A stretch of 34,237 bases of DNA, from positions 1 through 34,237 of the forward strand of contig RPFO01000172.1 in the NCBI GenBank assembly GCA_009746045.1. The letters are read 5' to 3'. Within the stretch, counting starts at the first letter, position 1. Every line of letters starts with the position of its first letter. This document shows positions 1 through 9,031 of this stretch, one piece after another. The position numbers and the translations under genes were made by a program. The notes under the pieces were generated by a model, which did no database searches, was not told where the DNA came from, and saw nothing but the letters and a program-made list of their open reading frames with translations. The DNA is from Mesostigma viride. Taxonomy: Eukaryota > Streptophyta > Mesostigmatophyceae > Mesostigmatales > Mesostigmataceae.

Positions 1-229
1 ATCGGACGACTCGCGAGCGTTGCTCAAGTTTCCAAAAGAACATATGACAAACGCAGTGTGCGTCGATTAGATATAATTTGCAATACGTCCCGCCCGTTGT
101 CGGGTTGTGTAATTTACGTACGATTCTCCTACGTCGAAACGCTATGTGCGTGCTCGCCACGTCGGCGCAGAGGTGTTTAGAATTAGCCTCACCCCCCATC
201 CGCCGAACGTCTGCGCGGCCTTGTATTCC
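1..229. other. Left edge, no supported gene
   Basis: I see no convincing gene here. A forward frame is open from the first base to a stop near position 174 (about 57 codons). It could be the 3' end of a gene cut by the window edge, but its translation resembles nothing I know and has no clear domain. An AT-rich patch (attagatataattt, about 66-79) could be a promoter element. Confidence 0.3.
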
Positions 230-780
230 TCACAAGATCATCACGATGCTACCTATCAAAAACACGAGCCCCACGGCCATGGCCGAGGCTGAGTACTTCG
301 CCGAAAGAGACCCAGCAAGCATTGCGAAGGTCCCGACGGGAATCGCGGCTCCCATTCGACCTTCACCTCGTCTCCCGCCTTCGCCTGCTTCGCGCCTCGC
401 GGACATCCTTGGCGCGTGCTTCCTTCCCTTCCGTGCCAGTGAACACGACGTCGACGGGAAAACCTCCACGTTTGACGTCTCGTTGGAGGACGTCGTTGTC
501 GTTGGACCTGCCCCCCGGTCCACGTCCCTTCTCGCGGCGTGATTCTCGTGACCGTCTTCACGACCTCCTCGCACTTACTTCGGTTCTCTGACTTGTCCGC
601 CGCAGTCGCCTTGTGGATACAGCAGTGACCCCGCGGGCCCTGGATGTACTTCGCCTCCGGAAGAAGACACCGTGCCCCCGCCAGGGCGCGTACGGTGCGA
701 TACACGATCCCGAGACCGCACGACGCCGTCATCCGACCCGTGTCCATCGTCTGTACAGATCCCACGAATGCGAAATCCAT
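230..780 (-). CDS. C-terminally anchored membrane protein (frameshifted)
   Basis: I do not recognise this family. After correction the product is about 183 aa. The N-terminal half is rich in cysteine (about residues 20-70). The middle is Thr/Ser- and Arg-rich. The last 20 or so residues form one hydrophobic segment (AVGLVFLIGSIVMIL), suggesting a tail-anchored protein with most of its mass on one side of the membrane. Two overlapping frames carry the two halves. The switch falls at a run of six C at 511-516 (G on the coding strand), and one extra G joins the frames smoothly. The ATG at 780 is the first in the N-terminal frame, and the next leftward gene stops 26 bp upstream of it. A virion or envelope role is only an inference. 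Confidence 0.55.
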
Positions 781-805
781 GCTATACGAAATAGGAGACG
801 AAAAA

Positions 806-1575
806 TTACCTCAGGCCGCCGTCTGGGAGAGTGCTCCACCACCTCGAACGTCGGCTGCCCGCCCCAGAGCACGAATCCGGTCGTACGGCGCCTTCCTGCA
901 CGGCCATGCCTCGCCCTTGCGCGGCCTCTTTGCTTGCCCGGATGCGGTCCTGGTTAAACTCCTTCGACTTGAGCCGGTCCTCGTGGTACTTCCCCATGAT
1001 CCTGTCGAGCCGCTCGTCGGTGTATCGGTGCTTGACGCCGGCACGGATGTCGTCCGGCAGCGGGAGGACGATCCAATTGTACATGGACACGACGAAGATG
1101 TCGAAGTCGGGGTCCGCCTTCATGATCTCCTCGGCGTGTTTCTCGGCCTCGGCCATGTCGTCGAACGACCCGCGGAGTTTGAGCGCCAAGTGGTCCGAGC
1201 GCGGGGGCACGACCACACTGACGACCGCGAACTTTTGTCCCTTGACGTGGATGGACTCGGGGTCCTCCTTCGCCTCGACCTTCCGCCTGGGGACCGGCGG
1301 GATCTCGCCCTCCTCGAGCTCCTCGGCGTGGCGGCGGCGGCCGACTTGGACGGGGCGGAGGAGACGGGCAGAGTCAGGTCGGGTTCGATGACCAGACGCT
1401 TGGATTCTTCGGACGAGGGGACGGGCTCTTCCGCCGCGACGGGCGGGGGCGGCGCGGACTCCTCGCCGCGATCGGGCATCACGCCGGTCGCCTGGAACCG
1501 CGCGTGTTCCTCCTCGGAGAGGATGATGGGAGCGCCGACCGAGACGTTCATGAACTTACCGTTGTTCGATGCCAT
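806..1575 (-). CDS. DUF5832-like conserved giant-virus protein (frameshifted)
   Basis: This looks like the uncharacterised NCLDV family that Pfam calls DUF5832, judged from memory of its pattern. The core reads GQKFAVVSVVVPP, then KLRGSFDDMAEAEKHAEEI, then DPDFDIFVVSMYNWIVLPLP. An acidic and Pro-rich N-terminal region precedes it, and a charged Lys/Arg-rich tail follows. The corrected length is about 256 aa. The N-terminal part (from ATG 1575) and the conserved core sit in different frames. The switch lies somewhere in about 1300-1390, in GC-rich runs, and fits one missing base. The start overlaps the 3' end of the SprT-like gene by 20 bp, so the two are probably co-transcribed leftward. The function is unknown; the family is common in giant viruses and may be virion-associated. 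Confidence 0.6.
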
Positions 1576-3321
1576 CGGGATGGTTCTCGTACGGGGCGGC
1601 GTTTTTTTTGAAGCCCATGGAACGCGCCCGACGGACCCTTCGCTGACCGGCGGGCGCGTCGTGCCATTCCTCCGCTTCGTCGTCCGACTTGTCCACGGCG
1701 TCGTGGTATCCGTCCGTCCCCTTGTACTCCATATTGTCGAACCTGTCCTTGGCCATGCCGTACCACCACTCGTCGCCGTACCGCTCTTCGTACGTCTCCG
1801 CCGGACGATTCTTCTCGCGCTCTTCCTTCCGCGCCTTGTGCCTATCACGCGCCTCTTTGAGCGGCAGCCCCGCGTAGTATTCCTTGTCTTCCCGCTCGAC
1901 ATGATCCAAATACTCTTTCGTGTTCATCGTTCCCTTGTACGAGGGATTCCATTGCATTTTGTGTCGTCGATCTTTCATTCGTTTCTCCTCCAATTGCTCG
2001 CGAGTCATGTCGGCATAAACCTCAGAGGTGTCGTTGTTATTGGTCCCCAGCCATAGACGGTTGAGCTTCTCGAATACGGGACCGTGGTAATCGTATTTGA
2101 TCTCCTTGACGCGATCGCCGCGCTTATCCTTGGCAAAATGATCCATCGCGGAATGCACCATTTCGTGTCCTACGACTCGCGCGATCGCTTCCATCTGGGA
2201 CTCTGGCTTCATGCTGTCAATGCGATATGATATTTTCGGATTGTTCAGAGCCTTATTAAAGTTTTTTTCGAAAGTACCATGGTTCAGTCCTATATACTTT
2301 CCGAGTCGAGTGTCACTCCCAGGAATCTGCTGTCCAGTGTTTTGACGATGTCCTGGGAGGGGAATTCGAACACGACGTCGTCCGGCATGGCGCCTCCGAA
2401 CACGTGCTTGTTTAGTACGCGCGCGAACGTGTCGAGGTCCGCGTCGGTGAGGTCCAGCTTCCCGTCCTTGAGGAGCTGGTTGCGTTTCTTGCCCAGACGC
2501 AGCTCGAGTTCCTTCACGACGTTCTTCATCGGTATTTCCAGATCGTCTAGGGTCGGTAGAGTCTTGTCCACTCGCGTGCGGATGTCCGTCGACGGCCGGC
2601 GGTCGAAGTGCGCGCCACGACGGCGGGGTTCGTCCAAGAGGTCGCGGTCTCCCTTTTTCAATTCCTCCAAGTACTGCGCGAATTCCTTCTCGAATTGTTC
2701 CTTGGTGGGAAACTCGGACGCGTCGAGTCCGGCGGTGCGGCGTTCGAAGAACTCGACTCGCGGGTCGGGCTCTTCGAACCGCTGCGTCTTCGGGTTGAAC
2801 CACGTTTTCTTGTCGCCGGGATCCCTCTTCCTCTCCAAGAAAAGCCGCCAGTCAATCTTGTCCTGCAGCATCCGGTTTTTGCCTAGCAGTTTCTGCTTGT
2901 CACCCAGCATATCCCAGTACGGACTGATCTTCTTAAGTTGAGCACCAAGTTCCGAGTACCGCTTGTCTTGTTCTACGGTCCCATTATACCGGGGTAACTT
3001 ACGGCGTTCCTCGATCGACGGCTTTGCCTGTTCCTCTTTGATCTTCCGGAGCCCGCTGAGTCCGGCCTTCATCGCGCGCGGGTCGATCATGAACTGGCCC
3101 GACCTTTTCGCGATATCCCGGACGACGTCCGTGGGCAGGGAGTCCCACACGCCGGGCGGGAGAGGCGGTCCATTCCACGCGCCCCCTCCCCCCTGTCTCG
3201 CCACGTGCACGCCCCTCCGTCTTGCGGAACAGGCCAGGTGCGTGGCGCAAGTCTTGCCCCTTCCGACCGCGGCGTGGAGGCATTGTCTCCCCTGTAACGT
3301 CTTCCTGGTGCATCGTGACAT
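1556..3321 (-). CDS. SprT-like zinc metalloprotease with N-terminal zinc motif (frameshifted)
   Basis: This is a probable SprT/Spartan-type metalloprotease, a family that cleaves DNA-protein crosslinks. The C-terminal half has GHEMVHSAMDHF (HExxH near residue 385), followed by YHGPVFEKLNRLWLG, which supplies the third His and the usual HG..F pattern. Before it, LNKHVFGGAMPDDVVFEF matches the SprT lead-in. The N-terminus carries a small Cys/His motif (CTRKTLQGRQC ... CATH) shared with three other proteins here. The corrected length is about 588 aa, longer than minimal SprT proteins, with charged helical regions on both sides of the domain. The frame changes at a TTT run at 2298-2300 (AAA on the coding strand); one added A joins the halves inside the SprT domain. 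It is divergent from the gene at 3379. Confidence 0.75.
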
Positions 3322-3378
3322 TGTTTACAAAGGGGAGCGATAATTGATTCAATTTTTTTATGGACTTGTATAAATAAT
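3322..3378. promoter_or_regulatory. Divergent promoter between SprT-like gene and 3379 gene
   Basis: This 57-bp AT-rich gap separates two divergent start codons. On the plus side gtataaataat (3368-3378) ends directly at the ATG at 3379. On the minus side an A/T run (caattttttta) could serve the SprT-like gene. The promoter role is inferred from position and composition only. Confidence 0.45.
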
Positions 3379-4187
3379 ATGTCGAAGAGAAAACGCGACC
3401 CTATCGAGGATCTGACGCATCCGACGGGACGGGTAATTCGGATCGGCGGGAAAGAGTACCCCCTTGAGTTCCAGTCGACGGAAGGAAGGTCGGGCGGAGT
3501 GGATGTCATCCTCCAATTTCCGGAAAATTACCCCCGGACCCCGTTGCGGGAAGCTGTGCACGAACTGGGATACATACATGTCGAACCTCGAGGAGGTGAA
3601 GACGGGCTGGTGGTGAAAGATTTTATCGTGTACGCCTCTGAGAATTCCCGACACGGGAAATTGGCCACGAAGGAAGAACGCGAAGGGACGGCGGGACTCG
3701 GGAAGGCCATGTTTGTCCTCGCCACCGAGCTCAATCTTAGTCACGGCTGGGTGGATCCTGATGGGACATGACACTATTGGCTCGAGGTTGGCGCCCGGGC
3801 CAACCTATATTGGAAAACGACAAAGATAAGGCTTTAAAATACCTCGAAAAGTTTCCGCGTACGCTCGAAAGCTATGAATTTAGAGTCAAGGCAGGGAGAA
3901 ACCCTGATCCGAGGATGATGGCTTCCGAAGTCATGCTCAATATGAAACTCGTGGACATGTACAAACGGTTGGGCATGGAGGTCGTGGACCAATCAGACGG
4001 TAGGTCGGTCGTGATGCGGTCGACGCCCTCCAAAATTCTTAAAGCGTGCGAGCGGAAACATCGCGCGGATCAGCGTCGAATCGGAAAGCGTCGTTGTTCC
4101 GTGTGGGTCCTCGCCGGACGTCGGTGTAAAAACCCCGCGCGATCATTTCGGATGTGCGCGATGCACGCGCGACTCAGGGGTCCATGA
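3379..4187 (+). CDS. Possible GNAT-like protein with C-terminal Cys/His zinc motif (frameshifted)
   Basis: I do not recognise this gene with certainty. Two consecutive frames are bridged by one missing G at the GGG of 3763-3765, giving about 269 aa. The middle has a pattern seen in GNAT acyltransferases (EGTAGLGKAMFVLATELN, later LVDMYKRLGMEVVD, like the end of a GNAT fold), but the match is weak. The C-terminal 30 residues hold CSVWVLAGRRC ... CAMH, a possible zinc site like that at the N-terminus of the SprT-like protein across the shared promoter. The 3' end overlaps the convergent gene at 4174-4689 by 14 bp. If the frameshift were real, the second part could restart at the ATG at 3768, which overlaps the first stop. 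Confidence 0.5.
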
Positions 4188-4689
4188 TGTTGTCGATGAT
4201 GATGGGGTTGTTCTTGTTGTTGCGGAGGGACTCGACCGTGTACTCCTGCAGCGGGTTGACGAAGCTGCTCAAATTGGCCTCGCCCAGCGCGACGCTCGCG
4301 AGTCGGCGGAACAGGTCCGAGTTGCAATAGAGTTCCCGCTCGCGGCTCATCTTCGCCATCAGATCGCGGTTCAGCTCGTCGAGCAGATCCCACCGGTCGT
4401 CGCAGCTGCCGCGCGTCACCGACCGCCGCTCGAGCAAGCGGATGTCGCGTCGGGATTCGTACACCATGCGCGCCTTCTGCACGAGCGTCTCGATGGGGAC
4501 CGATATCTTGAGCGAGTATCGCAGGCGGTTCCGGACCTCCTCCAGGTTCGGGGCCGACAGGAACGTGCGGTACACCGGGAACGCCCCGTCCGCAACTTGT
4601 TTGTCCGTCGTACGGCCCACCGCGACCGACGACCCGCCCACAAAGTCCGCGTACGAAAAGGCGTTGGGAGGCACGTTCACCGGGATCAT
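4174..4689 (-). CDS. Unknown 171-aa protein
   Basis: I do not recognise this protein. It is an intact reading frame of 171 aa with ordinary composition: a Pro/Val start (MIPVNVPPNAFSYADF), a charged helical middle with many Arg and Glu, and an Asn/Ile-rich C-terminus (NNKNNPIIIDNIMDP). It has no signal peptide, membrane span or cysteine cluster. It is divergent from the resolvase gene, with 36 bp between the starts that include a TATATA element, and tail-to-tail with the 3379 gene. A virion or replication role is possible but not shown. Confidence 0.65.
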   Translation of the reverse strand: MIPVNVPPNAFSYADFVGGSSVAVGRTTDKQVADGAFPVYRTFLSAPNLEEVRNRLRYSLKISVPIETLVQKARMVYESRRDIRLLERRSVTRGSCDDRWDLLDELNRDLMAKMSRERELYCNSDLFRRLASVALGEANLSSFVNPLQEYTVESLRNNKNNPIIIDNIMDP

Positions 4690-4725
4690 TCTTATATATC
4701 GTAGTATCGGAAAATAACGTCCGAT
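4690..4725. promoter_or_regulatory. Divergent TATA-like promoter
   Basis: The short gap between the unknown gene (start 4689, minus) and the resolvase (start 4726, plus) contains cttatatatc at 4691-4700. The element reads as a TATA box on both strands. The promoter role is inferred from its position between two start codons. Confidence 0.5.
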
Positions 4726-5320
4726 ATGACGATCTACCTGAGTTTCGACGTCGGCATCACCAACCTAGCCTACTGCACCTGCAACACTGCGAAGGGCGCC
4801 CAACGAGTACGCCGGAAACGCCCGCTTCGAGATCCTGAACTGGGAAGTCATCGATCTCGACGCGGCGTCGCTCGAAGAGGCGTGCAAGAAACTGCCCGCC
4901 GAACTGTTCCGTCGCATCGGGTCGTTCTGCGTCGCGGATAAGGTCCTCATCGAGCGGCAGACCAAGACCAACGTCAAGATGAAAGTGATCAGCCACGTCA
5001 TCCAGTCCTTCTTCGAGACGCATCTGCTCTACCGTCCAACCGACACGGACGAGTTCCCCAAGATGAAAGTGGAGTTCGTATCGCCGTCACGGAAACTGCA
5101 CGTCTACACGGGCCCCCCGGTCGAATGCAATATAAGGAACCGGTACCGGTACAACAAGAAGGTCGCCATCGAGCACACCGCCAAGATCCTGGAGCAGTAC
5201 CCCGTTCACGTCAAGTACTTCCACTCCCTCCACAAGAAGGACGACGCCGCCGACGCCTTCCTGCAGGGCCTGTCGAAACTGGTCGAGGAGCGACCGGCGA
5301 CGAGGGAGGTCACCCTGTGA
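4726..5320 (+). CDS. Holliday junction resolvase, poxvirus A22 type (frameshifted)
   Basis: RuvC-fold resolvase of the poxvirus A22/NCLDV type, which cuts branched DNA in replication or recombination intermediates. Visible features are the first catalytic Asp in YLSFDVGITNLAYC, a second acidic motif VLIERQTKTNVKMKVISHVI with the catalytic Glu, a basic stretch RNRYRYNKKVAIEH, and the C-terminal acidic motif KKDDAADAFLQGL. The corrected length is about 197 aa, normal for the family. The frame changes at GGGCGCCC (4794-4801). Here one base appears to be extra, unlike the deletions elsewhere. Past the break the sequence resumes with FEILNWEVIDL, as expected for the family. The nuclease gene follows 55 bp downstream on the same strand. 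Confidence 0.85.
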
Positions 5321-5375
5321 CGCGCGTTTGGCGACCGTCCTCTTTTTTGCCGACGGGTAACGAGCACTTTTCTCG

Positions 5376-6236
5376 ATGGAGAAAAACACCTACGTCCACC
5401 CGGCGGTCCTGGAACTGCTCAAGATCCGGACGCCGCCCCAGCGCAGTCCGGAATGGTTCGCCATCCGCGACAAGATGCTGACCGCGTCCGACCTGGCGGC
5501 CGCCATCGGTTGCAATCCGTACCAGAGTCGCGAGAAACTGTTGCGCAAGAAACTCGGGGACTCGCGCTACGCCTTCGCGGGCAACGCCGCCACGAAATGG
5601 GGCAACGACAACGAGGACGTCGCCGCGCGCGAGTACGAAAAGGTGACGGGGAAAACGTGTCTCGAGTTCGGCCTGATCGCGCATCCGCTGCATCCCTGGC
5701 TGGGAGGGAGCCCGGACCGAGTGACCACGGACGGCATCCTGATCGAGATCAAGTGTCCCCTCCGCCGCAAGATCACGCACGAGTGTCCGAAGTACTACGT
5801 CCCCCAAGTGCAGGTGCTATTGGAGATCCTGAACCTGGAGGTGGCCCATTTCGTGCAGTACTCGCCGCCGACGACGTGGAGCGAGCAGGTGCTCGACATC
5901 TTGGAGATGAAACGGGATCGAGGCTGGTTTCGGCGCTACTTCCCGGTCATGCAAAAGTTCCGCAACGACTGGGTCGAGATCGACGCCAAGGGCGGGCTCG
6001 AGTACCTGGACAAGACGGGCGCGTTCGCCGGCTCGGGGTCCGGGTCGGACTCGGATCGGTCGACGGCTTCGTCGCGGGGGAGCGGCAAGAGGACTCGACG
6101 GGCGGGAGTGGAGGTCGACCTCGACATCGGACCGAAACAGGAGGAGCCGTTCCCGTTTATCGACAAACCCCGCGGGCTCTGCCTGCCCCGGTCGTCGAGA
6201 AAAAGGAGAAGGAGGTGGAAGAAGTCACGTCTCTAG
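5376..6236 (+). CDS. YqaJ-family viral recombination exonuclease
   Basis: A PD-(D/E)XK nuclease of the YqaJ/lambda-exonuclease family, found in phages and many giant viruses, where it processes DNA ends for recombination. The motifs appear in order: QRSPEWFAIRDKMLTASDLA (residues about 28-47), the acidic motif KWGNDNEDVAAREYEKVTG, the core LGGSPDRV ... ILIEIKCP with catalytic Asp, Glu and Lys (about 110-130), and YYVPQVQVLLEILN. After about residue 200 comes a low-complexity Ser/Gly and basic tail that may be a nuclear-targeting or DNA-binding extension. The length of 286 aa is typical. The frame is intact and the ATG sits near the expected N-terminus. It follows the resolvase on the same strand and converges on the next gene with a 6-bp gap. 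Confidence 0.88.
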   Translation: MEKNTYVHPAVLELLKIRTPPQRSPEWFAIRDKMLTASDLAAAIGCNPYQSREKLLRKKLGDSRYAFAGNAATKWGNDNEDVAAREYEKVTGKTCLEFGLIAHPLHPWLGGSPDRVTTDGILIEIKCPLRRKITHECPKYYVPQVQVLLEILNLEVAHFVQYSPPTTWSEQVLDILEMKRDRGWFRRYFPVMQKFRNDWVEIDAKGGLEYLDKTGAFAGSGSGSDSDRSTASSRGSGKRTRRAGVEVDLDIGPKQEEPFPFIDKPRGLCLPRSSRKRRRRWKKSRL

Positions 6237-6242
6237 CGAACT

Positions 6243-6455
6243 TCACGTTTTGGAACTAGCCATCCGTTCCCGTGCGAAACGGAAGGCCGCGATGGCGCCC
6301 GGGATGCACGCGAGCATGCCCCCCGCAATGAACACGCGGCTGGGAAGATTTTGCAATGTAGAGGATTGTTTGGGGTTCTTGGGGATCATGGACGTCCCGA
6401 ACCATATCACCATCACTCCCACGAGAGTCAGCAAGATTGCGTAAAGGTCATTCAT
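6243..6455 (-). CDS. Small two-TM membrane protein
   Basis: A 70-aa protein with two hydrophobic segments. The first is YAILLTLVGVMVIWFG, directly after the start; the second is VFIAGGMLACIPGAIAAF. A Pro/Lys/Asn-rich loop separates them and a basic tail follows. Such small two-span proteins are common in giant-virus virions and membranes, but I recognise no family. It lies just downstream of a longer membrane-anchored gene on the same strand (17 bp apart). Confidence 0.6.
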   Translation of the reverse strand: MNDLYAILLTLVGVMVIWFGTSMIPKNPKQSSTLQNLPSRVFIAGGMLACIPGAIAAFRFARERMASSKT

Positions 6456-6472
6456 TTCTTAATTCATACACA

Positions 6473-7738
6473 TCAACGAAAATATTCGTTCGTGAAAATA
6501 AACGTCCGCATGCGTTTCGCGTTGTCCGCGGACCGCTGCACCCACTCGGCCGGATTCGCGACCAATTTCGAAATGTCGTCTACACTCATTTTGGAGATCT
6601 CCTGCGTTGTCCACAGGAAGTCGAACATGACGCCGCGCGGCTCGGCGTCGATCGCGTCGCCGTAGGCGGCCTCGGCCGCCCGTTTCTGGCGCAGGAAATC
6701 GTCTAGCAGCAGCTTCTTGGCGGCCTTCCCGCTGATGTCGGCGGCGTTGTGCTCGTCGTGGCTCTTGCGCAGTCGGACCGCCTCCTCGTCCATCGCCTTG
6801 TGACTCGCGTTCTTGAGGTTGTTCTTCATGGCGTTGCTGTCGCCGTCCAGGATGGGCCGCAGGGCCTTGGACCCCGCGTTGTCCTGCTTATACCTCTCGC
6901 TCAAGAGCCATTCGAGCAACTTGGGCGTGTTCCCCGCCACGTTGAGACGCACGAACGAGTACGGATTCTCGACGTAGCTCGCGATCTCCCCTTGTATGCC
7001 CATGTTCATGAGGAAGGAGATCATGACGTTCGGCGCGCGGCGCGCTCGGTCGCCTTCCAGATAGGCCTCGAACGTGTCGTAGGCGGGTCGCCACTGCTCC
7101 TTGTACCGGTTGAGCGCGTCGTTGGCCGCCTTGCGCACCGACGTGTCTTTCGTCAGGGCGTCGCGGACGGAGCGCAGACGCGTCTCCTCGTCGTTGAGCG
7201 TCTTCTCCACGCACTCCAGCAGCCGGTCTTTGATGAGATTGACGCCTCGCGCGCTCGGACGCAACGCGGACGTGTCGTGCGAGAACCGCAAGGTCTCGCG
7301 ATACGCCCTCTCGAGGAACGTCAGAGTCTGCGCGCTGGCCTTCTCCAGCCCCGTCTGACGGTCCCCGTCCGCGCCCGCAATGTCCGCCGCCGTCGGAAAC
7401 GCGCTCTGCTCGATCTCTCGCGCCTCGATGTACGCCTGGATGCGCTTGACGGCCTCGGCGTTCTCGTTCCCGTTGTTCAGAGCGAGCAGTCGCGCCCGCT
7501 CCTTGGCCAGCTCCTCGTTCGTCATCTCCTCCGGCAACTTGACGACCACCATCGCGACGGGATCCGCCTCCTCCGACTCCTTCATTGCCGGCGAGTCCCC
7601 TTCCTCTGCGGCGGCGGCGGCGGCGGCGGCGACTGGCTTCTCGTCCTTCTCGTCGGCGGAGGTGGTGGTCACGCTCAAGTACGCGATGGCCAGCACGGCC
7701 ATGGTGATGATCGCGAAGATCAAGAGCTCCTTCCCCAT
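6473..7738 (-). CDS. N-terminally anchored 421-aa membrane protein
   Basis: I recognise no family. The protein starts with one hydrophobic segment (LLIFAIITMAVLAIAYLSV, residues about 4-22). An Ala-rich linker encoded by GCG/GCC repeats (around 7608-7632) and an acidic stretch follow. The remainder is long, charged and helical with few hydrophobic blocks. This arrangement, a signal anchor plus a large soluble domain, is typical of virion membrane proteins. Longer upstream reading is possible in the same frame, but the ATG at 7738 places the anchor at the N-terminus and leaves 17 bp to the upstream gene. The frame is intact. Confidence 0.65.
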   Translation of the reverse strand: MGKELLIFAIITMAVLAIAYLSVTTTSADEKDEKPVAAAAAAAAEEGDSPAMKESEEADPVAMVVVKLPEEMTNEELAKERARLLALNNGNENAEAVKRIQAYIEAREIEQSAFPTAADIAGADGDRQTGLEKASAQTLTFLERAYRETLRFSHDTSALRPSARGVNLIKDRLLECVEKTLNDEETRLRSVRDALTKDTSVRKAANDALNRYKEQWRPAYDTFEAYLEGDRARRAPNVMISFLMNMGIQGEIASYVENPYSFVRLNVAGNTPKLLEWLLSERYKQDNAGSKALRPILDGDSNAMKNNLKNASHKAMDEEAVRLRKSHDEHNAADISGKAAKKLLLDDFLRQKRAAEAAYGDAIDAEPRGVMFDFLWTTQEISKMSVDDISKLVANPAEWVQRSADNAKRMRTFIFTNEYFR

Positions 7739-7755
7739 TATAAAGTACGCGCAGA

Positions 7756-8555
7756 TTAAATGGGGAACCGCGTCGGGGGGTCGAGTTCCCGCAACTCGCG
7801 CTCGAACGCCGAGTGGGCGAACGCGAACATCGAAACCGGGAAGTGGCGCTGAGACAAGAGCGCCGTCATGTCGCCGAACGACGCCGGCCGGCCGGGCACG
7901 AACTCCTTTGAGTCGTCCCACAGGTCCACGTATCCCAGATCCTTGGGATGCACGCGGCCACTAGGACGGAACGGCGCGGCGACCGGGAACTTTACGTCTC
8001 TCGAATCCCTGTATTCCGCGTACTTGTCCGTCCAATCGTATCCCCCGTCCGTCGGAGACCCGTGGACGTAGGACACGTTCGCCCCGTACCCCCTCAAGTC
8101 CCCGAAGGTCGTCTCGGGGCGGGAGAGGGACGTCACCGCCGTGTACGGACACACGATCGCGGCGTCCTCGGGATCATCACCCCGCGCTTAGGACCCTTCA
8201 CGTACATCCCCAGGAGCTGGCAGAGGAGCGACCCGTCCGTGTGGTCGTACAAGAGGACGTTGCTGTTGTACACCAGCCCGGTGGTGCTGTACGGGAGCGG
8301 GTACGCGGCCGCGCATCCCGTGTAGGGACAATACGTGATGCTGTTCCCGACCACGTGGACGACCTCGTGCTGTTCCATGATAGAGCGGGGGATGACCAGG
8401 AGAGAGGGGCCCACGGGCGTTACGATGACCTCGTCGACGGGAGACAGCACGGCCGGCGGCTGTTCGTTGATGAGCGGGTTCAAGATCGGAGGGACGCGAT
8501 TGAGCGTGATCACGTTGCGCGGGTTCCCGAAACGCCCTCGGACGAGAGAGTCCAT
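7756..8555 (-). CDS. DUF3179-family protein (frameshifted)
   Basis: This resembles the DUF3179 family, better known from bacteria and archaea, whose biochemical role is unknown. The diagnostic stretches are HVVGNSITYCPYTGCAAAYP, then GLVYNSNVLLYDHTDGSLLC, then LLGMYVKGPKRGVM, and later LSRPETTFGDLRGYGANV and VKFPVAAPFRP. The order and spacing match the family from memory. The corrected length is about 266 aa. The frame changes at the GGG of 8170-8172; one extra G gives a smooth join (MIPEDAAIVCPYTAV). The start at 8555 follows the stop of the next leftward gene by 5 bp. A member in a giant virus is unexpected and may reflect transfer from a bacterium. Confidence 0.68.
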
Positions 8556-8560
8556 CCTTT

Positions 8561-8806
8561 CTAGTAAAGAGGGGGAGGAATATTCTCGCGCGTGCTCGTC
8601 GACTTCACGAAATCGCAAAACTTGGAGAACGTCGCGTCGCGGAAGAAGGGGAGACCGGACGCGCTCGCCATCTCGCGAAGGGCGAGGTACAGGTTCAGCA
8701 GGTCGTCGCGGTAGTGACTCTCAAAGGCGTCCGGCAGATCGTCTCCGACGTACGCCTCCTCCAGTTCGCTGGACGGGTCGAAACACGGCAGTTCGAGAGT
8801 GTCCAT
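8561..8806 (-). CDS. Unknown 81-aa acidic protein
   Basis: A short protein of 81 aa starting MDTLELPCFDPSSELEEAYV. It is acidic in its first half and helical in its second (LLNLYLALREMASASGLPFF). It has no membrane span and no recognised motif. It is packed between two small genes of the same strand, 2 bp from the gene on one side and 5 bp from that on the other, which supports a real gene. Confidence 0.5.
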   Translation of the reverse strand: MDTLELPCFDPSSELEEAYVGDDLPDAFESHYRDDLLNLYLALREMASASGLPFFRDATFSKFCDFVKSTSTRENIPPPLY

Positions 8807-8808
8807 CC

Positions 8809-8994
8809 TTATTCCGCGAGCAAGCGAGTGTAAAGCGCCGCTAGGAGGGCGACGATCCAAAAGGGCAACAGCGTCTGATTGGTCCCGATTCCGAAGGGCA
8901 GCGGGCGTCCGTTCTCCTGGAACATACACCGCGGCCGGAAGACCAGCAACACGTAGGTGACGAAGAAATAAACGATCACCGAGAGACCGCGCAT
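8809..8994 (-). CDS. Small two-TM membrane protein with Phe-Gly-Ile-Gly motif
   Basis: A 61-aa protein with two hydrophobic segments, LSVIVYFFVTYVLLVF and LLPFWIVALLAALYTRLL. Between them is a short loop, MFQENGRPLPFGIGTNQT. The loop pattern (ENG..PFG.G....T..P) resembles a small membrane-protein family I associate with algal giant viruses, though I cannot name it. An upstream non-ATG start could lengthen the frame, but the ATG at 8994 gives the compact two-span product. It follows the SLATT gene on the same strand. Confidence 0.55.
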   Translation of the reverse strand: MRGLSVIVYFFVTYVLLVFRPRCMFQENGRPLPFGIGTNQTLLPFWIVALLAALYTRLLAE

Positions 8995-9031
8995 GTCGTC
9001 CGCGCTCCGTACAATAAGTACTTCTACAATT

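Noticed and set aside
78-542. Forward open frame opposite the first membrane gene
   Set aside because: It starts at a non-ATG codon and has unstructured Pro/Arg/Ser composition. It is antisense to a better-supported gene.
4794-4801. Programmed +1 frameshift in the resolvase
   Set aside because: There is no slippery-site context I recognise, and many other genes here have similar homopolymer breaks. Sequencing error is simpler.
7608-7632. GCG repeat as a microsatellite with separate function
   Set aside because: It simply encodes a poly-Ala linker in an intact frame of a GC-rich genome.
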